Shown: one piece after another, positions 1-8,889 of the stretch
Layout: every line of letters starts with the position of its first letter
Position numbering within the stretch: position 1 is the stretch's first letter
DNA from: Comamonas serinivorans
GTDB taxonomy: Bacteria; Pseudomonadota; Gammaproteobacteria; Burkholderiales; Burkholderiaceae_C
DNA: 64,000 nucleotides
Assembly (NCBI RefSeq): GCF_002158865.1
Contig: NZ_CP021455.1
Coordinates: 4,030,001 to 4,094,000 of the forward strand
Direction: 5' to 3'
The notes under the pieces: generated by a model
Databases searched by the model: none
Told to the model about the DNA's origin: nothing
The model's input: the letters and a program-made list of their open reading frames with translations, nothing else
Position numbers and translations under genes: made by a program

Positions 1-1161
1 CGTGCCCAGCACGTTGGTGCGCAGGGCCTCGACGGCGTTCTGGCTCTCCATCAGGGGCACGTGCTTGTAGGCCGCGGCGTGCAGCACCAGCACGGGCTTG
101 TAGGCCATGAGGATGGCGTCCAGGCGTTCGGCTTCGCGCACGTTGGCCGTCAGGTACACCCCCTGCATGTGCGGGTGGCTGCGGCGCAGCGATTGCTCGA
201 GCTGGTAGATGGCGTATTCGGACACGTCCACGCACACCAGCCGCGCCACGCCAAAGCGGGCGATCTGGCGGCACAGCTCGGAGCCGATAGAGCCGCCCGC
301 GCCCGTCACCAGCACGGTCTTGCCCGACATCAGCTCGGTCAGGCCGTGGTCGTCCAGCGCCACGGGGGTGCGGCCCAGCAGGTCCTCCAGCTGCACCTGG
401 CGCAGGTCCGTGCTGGCCTCGGCGTCCAGCCACTGGTCGGCATCGGGCAGGGTGAGCAGGCTCAGCCCGGCCTCGCCGGTGTGCATCAGCATCTCGCGCC
501 GCAGCGGCGCCCCGGGCGGGCTGGCCAGCAAGACCATGCGCGTCTGCTTGACGTGGGCGATCTGGTCGAGCTGCTGCACCGTGCCCAGCACCGGCACGTT
601 CTGCAGGCTGTGGCCCAGCTCGTCGCTCAGCGGCGAGACGATGCCCACGACCAGCCAGCGCGCCGAGCCCTTGAGCTGGCGCAGCGCGTGGTCGGCCTCG
701 GCCAGCGTGCCCACGATGAGCAGCCGCTGCTGCCCCTCGTGGCGCTGCTGCTGGGCCTGCTGGCGCTCGCCCAGCGAGCGGGCCGTGGCCCGCACGCCGC
801 CCAGCAGGATCACGGTGGTGAGCATGAACAGCAGGAACACCGAGCGCGGGAAGCCCGGCATCTGCATCAGCTGGATCGCCGCTGCCGTCAGCAGGCCGCC
901 CGCCAGCGCCCCGCCGGCCAGGCGCCGCAGGTCCACCAGGCTGACGAAGCGCCAGGTCTGGCGGTTCACGCGCGCCAGGAACAGCCCCATCAGCATGCAG
1001 ACCATGGCGGCCGGAAAGCCGCTGATGGCGATGTGCGTGTACTCGCCCGCCGCCAGCGAGCGAAAGCCGAAGCGCAGGCCGAAGGCCAGCCACCAGGCGG
1101 CGGCCACCAGCACCGCGTCGATCACCACGTAGCGTGTGAGCCACTGTCCCATGCGCACCAT
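1..1161 (-). CDS. Membrane-bound nucleotide-sugar 4,6-dehydratase (WbpM/CapD/PglF type), 3' end outside window
   Basis: The 387 visible codons are the N-terminal part of a protein that is normally 600-660 residues. From the start at 1161 I read about four hydrophobic segments, then a first nucleotide-binding region (RLLIVGTLAEA), then the short-chain dehydrogenase fold with TGAGGSIGSEL near residue 285 and VLHAAAYKHVPLME near the truncated end. These are signatures of the WbpM/FlaA1/CapD family, which makes 4-keto-6-deoxy sugars from UDP-GlcNAc at the inner membrane. The start lies one base beyond the stop of the sugar transferase upstream, so the two are translationally coupled. Together with the DegT aminotransferase this predicts a 4-amino-4,6-dideoxy-HexNAc as first sugar of a glycan. 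The exact product stereochemistry cannot be told. The catalytic part continues to the left of the window. Confidence 0.93.
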   Translation of the reverse strand, partial: MVRMGQWLTRYVVIDAVLVAAAWWLAFGLRFGFRSLAAGEYTHIAISGFPAAMVCMLMGLFLARVNRQTWRFVSLVDLRRLAGGALAGGLLTAAAIQLMQMPGFPRSVFLLFMLTTVILLGGVRATARSLGERQQAQQQRHEGQQRLLIVGTLAEADHALRQLKGSARWLVVGIVSPLSDELGHSLQNVPVLGTVQQLDQIAHVKQTRMVLLASPPGAPLRREMLMHTGEAGLSLLTLPDADQWLDAEASTDLRQVQLEDLLGRTPVALDDHGLTELMSGKTVLVTGAGGSIGSELCRQIARFGVARLVCVDVSEYAIYQLEQSLRRSHPHMQGVYLTANVREAERLDAILMAYKPVLVLHAAAYKHVPLMESQNAVEALRTNVLGT

Positions 1162-1162
1162 G

Positions 1163-1867
1163 TCAGTCCCGATTCCCGTTCGTTTCACCCGCCGTCTGCG
1201 ACAGGCCGTGTGTCTGCAGCGGTATGCCCTGCTTGCCGTTCATCACATCAGGCAGAGCGACGCGTACCCCCAACACGGCGCACGCCGTGGCCCAGAGGAT
1301 GCGCAGATCGCCGGCGAGGCTGCGCGTGGCCACGTACTGCAGGTAATAGGCCTGCTTGATGGGCATCACGGCCTGCACATAGGCCAGCTCGGGGTCGGCC
1401 GCCTGCGCCAGCAGGCGCTCCTCGTCGCGAAACGCCACGGCTGCCCAGTCCGTGATGCCCGGCCGCACCGAGAGGATCTGCGCCCGCACCGCCGGGGCGT
1501 AGCAGGCCATGAAGCGCGGCACTTCAGGCCGGGGCCCGACCAGGCTCATGGCGCCCCGCCACACGTCCCACAGCTGCGGCAGCTCGTCGAGCTTGCTGCG
1601 CCGCAGCCAGCGGCCCACGCGCGTGATGCGCGCATCCGAGCCTGCGGTGACCTGCGGGCCGGCCGCTGGCAGCCCGGCCGGCTGCCAGCGCATGCTGCGG
1701 AACTTGTGGATCCAGAACAGCCGCCCCTGCAGGCCCACGCGCTGCTGCCGGAACAGCACCGGCCCCGGCGAATCCAGCCGCACGGCCACGGCCACCAGCG
1801 CCAGCACGGGCGCCAGCAGCAGCAAGGCCAGGCTGCTCACGATCCAGTCGAAGGCGCGCTTGGCCAT
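1163..1867 (-). CDS. Initiating sugar-phosphate (phosphoglycosyl) transferase, PglC/WcaJ-like
   Basis: A 234-residue monotopic phosphoglycosyl transferase. It has one N-terminal hydrophobic hairpin (SSLALLLLAPVLALVAVAV), then the family motifs DSPGPVLFRQQRVG, HKFRSM, a KLDELPQLWDVWRG block with the Asp-Glu catalytic pair, and SLVGPRPE. It should transfer a sugar 1-phosphate from a UDP-sugar to undecaprenyl phosphate at the cytoplasmic face, starting assembly of an O-antigen, capsule or glycoprotein glycan. The size fits the small PglC class and not the larger polytopic WbaP class. It sits between the aminotransferase (20 bases upstream) and the dehydratase (1 base downstream), so the three genes form one operon. 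The donor is probably the amino-sugar made by its neighbours, by inference from context. Confidence 0.93.
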   Translation of the reverse strand: MAKRAFDWIVSSLALLLLAPVLALVAVAVRLDSPGPVLFRQQRVGLQGRLFWIHKFRSMRWQPAGLPAAGPQVTAGSDARITRVGRWLRRSKLDELPQLWDVWRGAMSLVGPRPEVPRFMACYAPAVRAQILSVRPGITDWAAVAFRDEERLLAQAADPELAYVQAVMPIKQAYYLQYVATRSLAGDLRILWATACAVLGVRVALPDVMNGKQGIPLQTHGLSQTAGETNGNRD

Positions 1868-1887
1868 GCCCGCTCACCTGGCCCGCG

Positions 1888-3093
1888 TCAGGCCAGCGCC
1901 TGGCGCACGGCGGCCACCACGCGCTGCACGTCGGCATCGGTCATGCGGCTGTAGATGGGCAGCGAGGCAGAGCGCCAGTATGCCCTGTCACTCGATGGAA
2001 AATCATCGGCCACCAGGCCATACTCATTCTTCCAGTAGCTGAGCTGGTGCAGCGGGATGTAGTGCACGCTCATGCCGATGCCCTGGGCGAACATGCGCTC
2101 GATGAACACCTCGCGCGACACGGACACCGAATCGCCCAGCTGGATCACGTACAGGTGCCAGCTGTGCGTATCGCCCGGCAGCGCATGGGGCGGCAGCACC
2201 AGGTCCAGGTCGGCAAAGGCTGCGTCGTACTGGCGGGCGATCTCGGCGCGGCGCGCGGCAAAGCGCGCCACCTTCTTGAGCTGGTGCAGGCCGATGGCGG
2301 CGGCCAGGTCGGTCATGTTGTATTTGAAGCCCGGCGCCACCACGTCGTAGCGCCAGGCCGGCACGTGGGTGTTGAAGCGCGCGAAGGCATCGCGGTCAAT
2401 GCCGTGCAGGCGCATGGTGCGCACGCGGCTGGCCAGCGCGGCGTCGCGCGTGACCACCATGCCGCCCTCGCCCGTGGTCATGGTTTTGTTGGCGTAGAAG
2501 CTGAACACCGTGGCGTCGCTGGCCAGCGTGCCGATGGCGCGACCCGCGTGCGTGCAGGGCAGCGCGTGGGCGGCGTCTTCCAGCACCTTCAGGCCGAACT
2601 CGCGCGCGAGGCTCAGGATGCCCGTCATGTCGGCCGCGCGGCCCCCGAAATGCACGGGGATGATGGCCCGGGTGGCCGGCGTGATGGCTCGGCGCGCGGC
2701 ATCGACGTCGATGCACAGGCTGTCCGGGTCCATGTCCACGAGCACCGGGTGCGCGCCCAGGTAGCGCACCACCTCGGCCGAGGCCGTGAAGGTGTGCGTG
2801 GTGGTGATGACCTCGTCGCCCGGGCCAATGCCCAGGGCTTCGAGCGCCAGGTGCAGGCCAGCGGTGGCCGAGTTGACGGCCATGCAGTGCAGCGGCGCTA
2901 CCGCCTGGCCGGCATCGCCGTCCGGTGCATGCTGCTGCGGGTCCAGGCGGGTGAGGAAGGCCCCAAACTCGGCCTCGAAGCGCTGGGTCTTGGGGCCCGT
3001 GGTCAGCCAGCCCGAGCGCAGGCTGTCGGCCACTTCGGCGATTTCCTCCTCGCCGATCTCGGGCAAGGCAAAGGGCAACAGGGACACGGACAT
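1888..3093 (-). CDS. DegT/DnrJ/EryC1-family PLP aminotransferase for nucleotide sugars
   Basis: A 401-residue sugar aminotransferase. The PLP lysine is K203 in SFYANKTMTTGEGGM, preceded by DAAHALPC, the usual DxxH context. Other family blocks are LRSGWLTTGPKTQRFE near the N-terminus, HTFTASAEVV, and FKYNMTDLAAAIGLHQL. It should transaminate a 4-keto sugar nucleotide, most likely the product of the dehydratase two genes downstream. I start at MSVSLLPFALPEIGE (3093) because family alignments begin there; a longer frame to 3129 adds an unrelated stretch. An acetyltransferase of the PglD left-handed-helix type is not present here; the nearby GNAT at 3184-3759 could take that role but shows no specific evidence for it. 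Confidence 0.92.
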   Translation of the reverse strand: MSVSLLPFALPEIGEEEIAEVADSLRSGWLTTGPKTQRFEAEFGAFLTRLDPQQHAPDGDAGQAVAPLHCMAVNSATAGLHLALEALGIGPGDEVITTTHTFTASAEVVRYLGAHPVLVDMDPDSLCIDVDAARRAITPATRAIIPVHFGGRAADMTGILSLAREFGLKVLEDAAHALPCTHAGRAIGTLASDATVFSFYANKTMTTGEGGMVVTRDAALASRVRTMRLHGIDRDAFARFNTHVPAWRYDVVAPGFKYNMTDLAAAIGLHQLKKVARFAARRAEIARQYDAAFADLDLVLPPHALPGDTHSWHLYVIQLGDSVSVSREVFIERMFAQGIGMSVHYIPLHQLSYWKNEYGLVADDFPSSDRAYWRSASLPIYSRMTDADVQRVVAAVRQALA

Positions 3094-3183
3094 GGCGGCG
3101 TGGGCAACAAAAGCAGCGAAGCCCCGCATTGTGCCGTGGGGCCGCGGCCCGGATGGCCCGGTGGCGCCGCCCGCAGTGGCGGC

Positions 3184-3759
3184 TCAGCCCGGCGGCGGCT
3201 CTGCCAGGTTCAGCGCCATGAAGCGTGTGCCCGGCACGGGGTTGAACGTCACCGCCTCGGCGTCGACGAACCCCAGCCGTTCATAGAGACGCTGCGCGGC
3301 CTGGAACTCGGGCAGTACGTCCAGGCACAGGCGCTGGTAGCCCGCCTGTGTGGCACGGGCGATGACCGCGCGCACCAGGCGCTCGCCAAGCCGCAGGCCC
3401 CGCGCGGCCGGACGCACGTACACGCGCTTGAGTTCGCCGCGCTGCGCATCCACCCGACGCAGCGCCGCGCAGCCCAGCACCTCGTCGCCCCGCCAGGCCA
3501 GCACCAGGCCGCCCTGCGGCGGCGCGTAGTGGCCCGCCAGGTCGGCGAACTCGGCCGCATGCCCCTGGTAGTCGAGCGACACCGTGGGGCTGGCGACGTA
3601 CTCGCGGAAGATGGCCAGGGCCTGCGGCAGCTCGTGCGCGACATCCAGGTCACGCAGTTGCACTGCAGGGGGCGCAGCATCCCCGGCACCCGGCCGGTCC
3701 GACACGGGCGCGCCGCAAGCGGCGAAGGACGACGGCGGTGACGACGAGGGGGCAGACAT
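3184..3759 (-). CDS. GNAT-family N-acetyltransferase
   Basis: A 191-residue GCN5-related acetyltransferase. The acetyl-CoA pyrophosphate loop is RGLRLG at residues 120-125, after the strand ELKRVYVRP, and the C-terminal motif is AQRLYERLGF, typical of the fold. The first 30 residues are low-complexity Ser/Pro/Ala. I chose the ATG at 3759 because the longer reading frame to 3870 adds only Arg/Gly-rich shadow sequence. It lies 90 bases upstream of the aminotransferase on the same strand, so co-transcription with the polysaccharide operon is possible. The substrate cannot be predicted from sequence. It is divergent from the gene starting at 3930. Confidence 0.82.
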   Translation of the reverse strand: MSAPSSSPPSSFAACGAPVSDRPGAGDAAPPAVQLRDLDVAHELPQALAIFREYVASPTVSLDYQGHAAEFADLAGHYAPPQGGLVLAWRGDEVLGCAALRRVDAQRGELKRVYVRPAARGLRLGERLVRAVIARATQAGYQRLCLDVLPEFQAAQRLYERLGFVDAEAVTFNPVPGTRFMALNLAEPPPG

Positions 3760-3929
3760 GGGGGACGGATCGGCAAAGCCTGCCATTCTGCCTGCCGCGT
3801 GCCTGCGCCCACCCTGCCGCCAGCCAGCCGGCCGCCGGTGCGCCGCCCCCCCTGGGCCCACCAGGCCCATTCACACGCTGTTCACAATCGGCGGTTTATG
3901 CTCTTGCTTTGGTAGCACCCAAGGATTCG

Positions 3930-4883
3930 ATGTCGCAACGCCCGCCCGCCCCTGCCCGATTCACGTTCAGGTCCACCCGTCTGGCGTGGTTGCGTCGTTG
4001 GCGCACATCGCGGCCCTGGCGCACGCCGCGGCGCCTGGCCCTGCTGCTGGTGGCCACCATGGGCCTGGGCACCATGGGCTACGCCCTGTCCGGCCCCGAT
4101 CTGCCGCCCCCCACCGCCAGCCAGCTGGCGGCGGCCACGCTGCCGGCCTACCAGAACGTGCTGGCCAAGCCCGTGGCGGGCATCCGCCGCAACCTGTCGG
4201 GCCTGAGCTACAGCAGCGTCACCGGCACCTTGTTCGCGGTCATCAACCGGCCGTCCAGCATCGCCGAGCTCTCGACCGAGGGCGAGCTGCTGCGCCTGAT
4301 GCCCTTGAAGGGCGCGGGCGACATCGAGGGCATTGCCCACATCCAGGGCGACCTGTTTGCGCTGGCCGATGAGGATGGCAACCGCGTGCGCTGGGCGCAG
4401 ATTCCGGCCCAGGGCAAGCCCCGGCTGCTGGACCGCGCGCCGCTGTCGCTGCCACCCTCGGCCTTTGCCAACCTGGGGCTGGAGGGCCTGGCCTGGGATG
4501 CACGGCACCAGCGCCTGCTGCTGGCCCAGGAGCGCTGGCCCATGCGCGTGGTGTCGCTGGACCTGGACGGCACGCCCCATCCCTCGGCGATCGACGAGGT
4601 CGAGATCGGCGCCACCGACCTGTCCTCGGTCGAGGTCGACCCCGAGAGTGGCCACGTGCTGCTGCTCAGCGACGAGTCGGCCATGGTCTACGAGTACGCG
4701 CCCTCGGGCGAGCTGATTGCACGCCTGCCCCTGCGCGCGGGCTCGCAGGGCCTGGCCGACGACATCCCGCAGGCCGAAGGCATCGCTGTGGACGGCCAGG
4801 GCCGGCTCTACGTCATCTCCGAGCCCAACCTGTTCTACCGCTTCGAGCGCGTGAACCCGGGCCAGGCGCTGGCGCGCCGCTGA
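3930..4883 (+). CDS. SdiA-regulated family beta-propeller-like protein (YjiK-type)
   Basis: A 317-residue protein with an Arg-rich N-terminus, one membrane segment at about residues 35-53, and a periplasmic domain of the SdiA-regulated family (COG3204). Recurrent blade-like motifs are visible: NLSGLSYSSVTGTLFAV, DIEGIAHIQGDLFALADE, NLGLEGLAWDARHQRLLLA, DLSSVEVDPESGHVLLLSDES and PQAEGIAVDGQGRLYVISEPN. This spacing of Gly-hydrophobic-Asp motifs is that of a six-bladed propeller or esterase-like phytase fold. Function is unknown in the family. The ATG at 3930 was chosen because it directly precedes the basic N-terminus; upstream in-frame sequence has no signal. The stop is followed 21 bases later by a dispersed hairpin element. 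Confidence 0.85.
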   Translation: MSQRPPAPARFTFRSTRLAWLRRWRTSRPWRTPRRLALLLVATMGLGTMGYALSGPDLPPPTASQLAAATLPAYQNVLAKPVAGIRRNLSGLSYSSVTGTLFAVINRPSSIAELSTEGELLRLMPLKGAGDIEGIAHIQGDLFALADEDGNRVRWAQIPAQGKPRLLDRAPLSLPPSAFANLGLEGLAWDARHQRLLLAQERWPMRVVSLDLDGTPHPSAIDEVEIGATDLSSVEVDPESGHVLLLSDESAMVYEYAPSGELIARLPLRAGSQGLADDIPQAEGIAVDGQGRLYVISEPNLFYRFERVNPGQALARR

Positions 4884-4904
4884 AACCCGTCATCGACGTC
4901 TGAT

Positions 4905-4956
4905 GCAGTATGCAGCCATTTTCTTTATCTGAAAAACGGGGATGACACCATACTCC
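4905..4956. repeat. Dispersed 52-bp hairpin element, copy 1
   Basis: Ends GCAGTAT and ATACTCC, with a partly paired AT-rich centre. It lies between two convergent genes (stops at 4883 and 5162), where it could also act as a bidirectional terminator. The 205 bases between it and the glycosyltransferase stop hold no gene I recognise. Confidence 0.8.
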
Positions 4957-5161
4957 CAACATCGAACGTCCACCGCCGCACCTGAGCCCGCCGCGCTCAC
5001 CGAGCCAGCGGTGACACCCGCCAGCGCGCGGCGCTGCTCACCTCGGCGTCCTCCTTGCACGACGCCGCCATGGCCCAGCACGCACCGACCGCACCGGCAC
5101 GCATCAACGCCACGCTGACGGCGAACTTCACGTTGTGGATGCCGAGCACGCCACGCGTGGG

Positions 5162-6454
5162 TCACGCCAGGGCGTGCAGAAACCGCTGCGCCAGCACCGG
5201 CCAGGTGTGGTGCGCCAGCACGTAGGCCTGGCCCTGGGCCCCGAGGACGGCCCGCCGCTCGGGCGACAGCGCAGCGAGTTCTCGCAGGCCCTGGGCGATG
5301 GCCTGCGGATCGGCGGGCGCCACGGTCAGGCCGCAGCCGGACAGGGCCACCGGATCGTTGGCGGCGGCCACGGAATGCAGCACGGGCCGCGCCGCCATCA
5401 TGTAATCGAACAGCTTGTTGGGCGCGATGCCGAAGCGGTAGATGGGCAGGTCCTGCCAGCCGATGTAGGCCACATCGACCTGCGCCAGGAAGGCCGGCAC
5501 CTGTGCCTTGGGCACGGGGTCGAAAAAGTGCAGGTGGCGCAGGCCCAGCGCCTGGGCCTGCGCCTGCAGCGCGGCTTTTTCGTGGCCATCGCCCACCAGC
5601 ACGAACGCCAGCGTCGGGCCTTTGGCGCCGGCCTCGGATTCGGTCTGCAGACGGGCGGCGGCCAGCAGCAGGTGTTCCATGGCGTTGGGCGTGCCATGCG
5701 AGCCCGCATAGCCGACCACGCACGCGCCCTCGGCGCGCAGCCGCGCCAGGTGTTGCGCCAGGTCGGGCCGCAGCGGCGCGGGCTCGGCCGTGTGCCAGTC
5801 GTCGGGGCTGATGCCGTTGCCCACGATGTGCAGCCGCCCCTCGGGCAGGCCGTGGGCGCGCAGGTGCTCGGCCACGTTGGGCAGCATGCTGACCACGCGA
5901 TCGGCATGCCGGCAGGCCCAATCTTCGGCCGCCTGGCACAGCCGGATGAAGGGGTGAGTCGGGGACATGCCGCCCAGCTCGATGGGCGAGAGCGGCCACA
6001 GGTCGTGCACCTCGTGCACCAGCAGGCCGCGCGCGCCCAGCCGCCTGGCCTCGCGCGCCAGCCGCGCGGCCACCCAGATGTCCATGGGGTAGGTGCTCGA
6101 GGCGATCACCACGTCGGGTTTGAGCTGGCGCGCGAGGGTGGGTGCATGCCAGGCCACGCGGCCCAGGAATTGGCCGATGTTGCGCACCCGCCCCACGCCG
6201 TTGCCCTGGTAGGGATCGGCGGCATACCAGTGCCAGCGCACGTCCTCGATCGACGACATCCCCACGCTGCCGCGCAAGACCGGCGGCAGCAGCTGCCCGG
6301 CCTGAGGCTGCGCAGACCGCACGTGGCTGTAGGTCGCGGCCACGATGTCCACGCGGTGACCCAGCCTGGCCCATTCGCGGGCCAGGTACCAAGGGCGGAA
6401 TTCCATGCCCCAATCCGGGCCGCCTGCATAGTGGTTGAGGTAGAGAAGATTCAT
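5162..6454 (-). CDS. GT4-family glycosyltransferase (WbuB-like)
   Basis: A 430-residue GT-B fold glycosyltransferase. The N-terminal acceptor domain begins MNLLYLNHYAGGPDWGMEFRP and continues with YLAREWARLGHRVDIVAA. HEVHDLWP near residue 180 and the C-terminal donor domain (VVGYAGSHGTPNAMEHLL, FVLVGDGHEK, PNKLFDYMMAARPVL) match the WbuB/WcaI-like GT4 group. The start at 6454 is where the family's first strand begins; an upstream extension to 6712 is not conserved-looking. It is alone on this strand between convergent and divergent neighbours. It probably adds a sugar to the polysaccharide started by the proteins encoded at 1-3093. Confidence 0.9.
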   Translation of the reverse strand: MNLLYLNHYAGGPDWGMEFRPWYLAREWARLGHRVDIVAATYSHVRSAQPQAGQLLPPVLRGSVGMSSIEDVRWHWYAADPYQGNGVGRVRNIGQFLGRVAWHAPTLARQLKPDVVIASSTYPMDIWVAARLAREARRLGARGLLVHEVHDLWPLSPIELGGMSPTHPFIRLCQAAEDWACRHADRVVSMLPNVAEHLRAHGLPEGRLHIVGNGISPDDWHTAEPAPLRPDLAQHLARLRAEGACVVGYAGSHGTPNAMEHLLLAAARLQTESEAGAKGPTLAFVLVGDGHEKAALQAQAQALGLRHLHFFDPVPKAQVPAFLAQVDVAYIGWQDLPIYRFGIAPNKLFDYMMAARPVLHSVAAANDPVALSGCGLTVAPADPQAIAQGLRELAALSPERRAVLGAQGQAYVLAHHTWPVLAQRFLHALA

Positions 6455-6811
6455 GCCGCGACGATTGTCGCCGCGTACCCGTGGCGGGCAATCCGCAACC
6501 ACAAGCGCGTTGCGAACAGGCCGCCTGGCCTGCGCGGGGCATGGCAAGCGGCTGGGCATGGCGGTTCTTGCTTTGCGACAGGCGCATCCGGATTTCTCCG
6601 ACGATGCGCGCTCGCGCGGTTCCGAGGACCACCAGCCGGTTCGATCCGCGGTGGCGTCCTGCATCCCTCTGAAACAAATCGCCCCTGAGGCAGAGCGGCA
6701 TGCGCCAAGCACAGCCGGCGCCCGCCCCGCTCGCCCCGCGAGTGCAAACCTGTCACAGTTTGGCCACCCCGCTGCGGAACCCTGCGCCGCGGTCTATCCT
6801 CCAAGCCCCCC
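6455..6811. other. Divergent intergenic region
   Basis: 357 bases between the glycosyltransferase start and the EF-hand gene start. Longer reading frames here are extensions of the neighbours. I see no repeat or clear promoter match. Confidence 0.5.
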
Positions 6812-7204
6812 ATGCACGTCATCCGATTCCCTGCCCTCGCCGCTCGCGCCGCCTGCCTGTCTGCACTCCTGATCCTGCCGCTGGGCGCCCAGGCCCAATC
6901 CACCGCCAGCGCACCTGCCAGTGCTGCCAGCCAACCCAGCAAAGGCGAACGCCAGGCCGAGATCTGGTTCAAGATGCTGGACACCAACCGCGACGGCTAC
7001 CTGTCGTGGGACGAGGTCAAGCACATCCCCCCGCTGGCCAAGGACTTCAAGGCCGCCGACACCGACGGCAACGGCCTGGTCAGCCGCGCCGAGATCCGCG
7101 CCCTGAGCAAAAAGCGCCTGGCCGAACGGCGCGCCCGTGAAGCCCAGGAAGCACGCGACGCCCAGGCACCGGCGTCGGCGCCCACCCAAACGGATGCCCC
7201 GTGA
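6812..7204 (+). CDS. Exported EF-hand calcium-binding protein
   Basis: A 130-residue protein with a signal peptide (residues 1-29, ending LPLGAQAQ) and two canonical EF-hand loops: DTNRDGYLSWDE at about 57-68 and DTDGNGLVSRAE at about 83-94. Both loops keep the Asp/Asn ligands, the central Gly and the final Glu, so calcium binding is likely. The C-terminus is a charged Arg/Glu/Ala helix followed by a Pro/Ala tail. Such small periplasmic EF-hand proteins are common in beta-proteobacteria and have no defined role. It appears monocistronic; the next gene starts 372 bases downstream. Confidence 0.88.
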   Translation: MHVIRFPALAARAACLSALLILPLGAQAQSTASAPASAASQPSKGERQAEIWFKMLDTNRDGYLSWDEVKHIPPLAKDFKAADTDGNGLVSRAEIRALSKKRLAERRAREAQEARDAQAPASAPTQTDAP

Positions 7205-7576
7205 GGGGCAACGCCGCCTGACGCGCGGCCGCCCGCGGCGTCCCCGGCGGTCGCGCTGAACGAGCGCCAGCGGGGCAGCGCCAAGTCTCGCCGTCTTGCA
7301 AGACGCCTGGCGCACCACCCCCGCATCCGCACCGGCCCGCCTCGCTGCCGGCAGGCGCGTCATGCTCCCCGGAGCGCAGACGCAGACCGACACGCCGTTC
7401 ACCGAGCGCCCGCTGCGCGACCAGGGATTCCGAGCCTGGCCCTGAACGGGTCGCATGCCCCCCCGCGTTCACCCTGATGCGGCCGGCGACTGCCGTGGGC
7501 ACACTGGGGTTATGCAACAAGTTGCACAACTCCGCCGCGCGACCCACCCGTCACGAACTTCCCACCCGGAGGCCCC
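7205..7576. other. Gene-free stretch ahead of the PadR regulator
   Basis: 372 bases with no recognisable gene. The only structured site I see is the palindrome at 7513-7526 just upstream of the PadR start. Confidence 0.5.
7513..7526. promoter_or_regulatory. Putative PadR operator palindrome
   Basis: TGCAAC and GTTGCA arms with a 2-base spacer, 50 bases upstream of the padR-type start. Position suggests autoregulation; PadR proteins typically bind short palindromes over their own promoter. Binding is inferred only. Confidence 0.4.
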
Positions 7577-8194
7577 ATGGCGCTGAATGCCGCGCTGCTC
7601 AGCGCACTGGCCGACCAGCCCGGCACGGGCGCCGAGCTGGTCAAGCGCTTTGACCGGACCTACGGCCACTTCTGGGCCTGCACCCACCAGCAGATCTACC
7701 GCGAACTGAAACAGCTCGTGGCCCAGGGCTGGGCCTCGACCCACCCGTCCGACAAAAAAACCGGCAGCGTGGTCTACACCCTGGCGCCCGCCGGCCGGGA
7801 CGCCCTGCGCAGCTGGACGCGCGAGGGCGGTGGCCATGCCGTGTCGCGCGACCCTTTCCTGGTGCGCCTGCGCGCCATGGCCAACGTGGACGACGCCGAT
7901 CCGCAGGCCGCGTTGCTGGAGGCGCGCGCGCGGCACCTGGCCCGGCTGCAGCACTACGAAGCCCTGCACCGGCGCCACTTTGGCGAACCGGGCGTCTGGT
8001 CGCCCGGCACCTCGCGCCCCATGCTGCTGCGCCAACTGGTGCTCGATGCCGGCCTGCGCCGCGAACGCAGCCAGCTGGACTGGTGCGACGCCAGCCTGCA
8101 TGCCCTGCGCACCCAGGCGGGCGAGGCGAGTCCGGCCCACCCCGACTCGCCCGCGTCCTCCTCGAACCCCGACACGCGGCCGCCCCCGTCCTGA
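7577..8194 (+). CDS. PadR-family transcriptional regulator
   Basis: A 205-residue PadR regulator. The N-terminal winged helix is recognisable from LLSALADQPGTGAELVKRF, YGHFWACTHQQIYRELKQL, VAQGWASTHPSD and VVYTLAPAGRDALRSW. A C-terminal Vir_act_alpha helical domain follows (FLVRLRAMANVDD..., RHLARLQHYE). The last 30 residues are Ser/Pro-rich. The start at 7577 follows a GGAGG ribosome-binding site. It precedes the NTF2-like gene by 80 bases on the same strand and may control it, as PadR proteins often regulate an adjacent gene. The inducer is unknown. Confidence 0.88.
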   Translation: MALNAALLSALADQPGTGAELVKRFDRTYGHFWACTHQQIYRELKQLVAQGWASTHPSDKKTGSVVYTLAPAGRDALRSWTREGGGHAVSRDPFLVRLRAMANVDDADPQAALLEARARHLARLQHYEALHRRHFGEPGVWSPGTSRPMLLRQLVLDAGLRRERSQLDWCDASLHALRTQAGEASPAHPDSPASSSNPDTRPPPS

Positions 8195-8274
8195 ATCCCG
8201 CCTGCGCCGGCCTGCCCGCGGACCGGTGCCTTCCCGCGCAAGCCCGGCTTGCGTTTCATCCCCTGGAAAATCCC

Positions 8275-8721
8275 ATGAGCACCTCCCCCGCCACCGCCCA
8301 ACCCGTGCCCGCCGCCGTCCTCCGCAGCCTCGCGGTGTGGCACGACATCCTCACGCGCAACGCCATGGAGGAGCTGGACCCCCTGCTCAGCGACGAGATC
8401 GTCTTTCGCTCGCCCGTCGCCTTCACGCCCTACCCGGGCCGCGCCGCCATCAAGCTCATCCTGAAAACCGTCAACACGGTGTTCAGCCAGTTCGAGTACC
8501 ACCGCACCTTCTTCAGCGAGGACGGCCTGAGCGTGACCCTGGAGTTCAGCGCCAACGTGGGCGACAAGCGCGTCAAGGGCGTGGACATCGTGCGCTTCAA
8601 CGCCGACGGCCAGATGCTGGAATTCGAGGTCATGGTGCGCCCCATGTCAGGCCTGGCCGCGCTGGCCGAGCAGATGGGCGCCAAGCTCGCGCCGCACGCC
8701 CACCTGCTGGGCGCCAAGTGA
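8275..8721 (+). CDS. NTF2/SnoaL-like cone-fold protein
   Basis: A 148-residue protein of the nuclear transport factor 2/SnoaL-like superfamily. LAVWHDILTRNAMEELDPLLSDEIVFRSPV is the usual opening of the cone, followed by PYPGRAAIKLIL, RTFFSEDGLSVTLEFSANV and VDIVRFNADGQMLEFEVMVRP. The conserved FNADGQ...FEVMVRP end is typical of ketosteroid-isomerase-like proteins that bind small hydrophobic ligands. No substrate can be assigned. The start at 8275 is the ATG before MSTSPATAQ; upstream in-frame sequence overlaps the end of the padR gene and looks non-coding. The probable operon partner is the PadR regulator. Confidence 0.82.
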   Translation: MSTSPATAQPVPAAVLRSLAVWHDILTRNAMEELDPLLSDEIVFRSPVAFTPYPGRAAIKLILKTVNTVFSQFEYHRTFFSEDGLSVTLEFSANVGDKRVKGVDIVRFNADGQMLEFEVMVRPMSGLAALAEQMGAKLAPHAHLLGAK

Positions 8722-8763
8722 GTTGGCCCAGAACGGGACGCGACGCCCTGGCTTGGTCTTGAT

Positions 8764-8815
8764 GGAGTATGGGCCGATCTCCGATGTATTCAAATCGACA
8801 ACCCATGCATACTGC
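8764..8815. repeat. Dispersed 52-bp hairpin element, copy 2
   Basis: Ends GGAGTAT and ATACTGC. It lies between convergent genes (stops at 8721 and 8890) and has the opposite end order to copy 1. Confidence 0.8.
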
Positions 8816-8889
8816 ATGAATTCATCCACATCACCAGCCCCTGACCCAGGCTGATCGGTCGCGAGGCACGCGTTGGCGAGCGCGAGGTT

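Noticed and set aside
61..1359. 432-residue plus-strand reading frame
   Set aside because: It is the shadow of the dehydratase and sugar transferase genes; His/Gln/Arg-rich with no motif.
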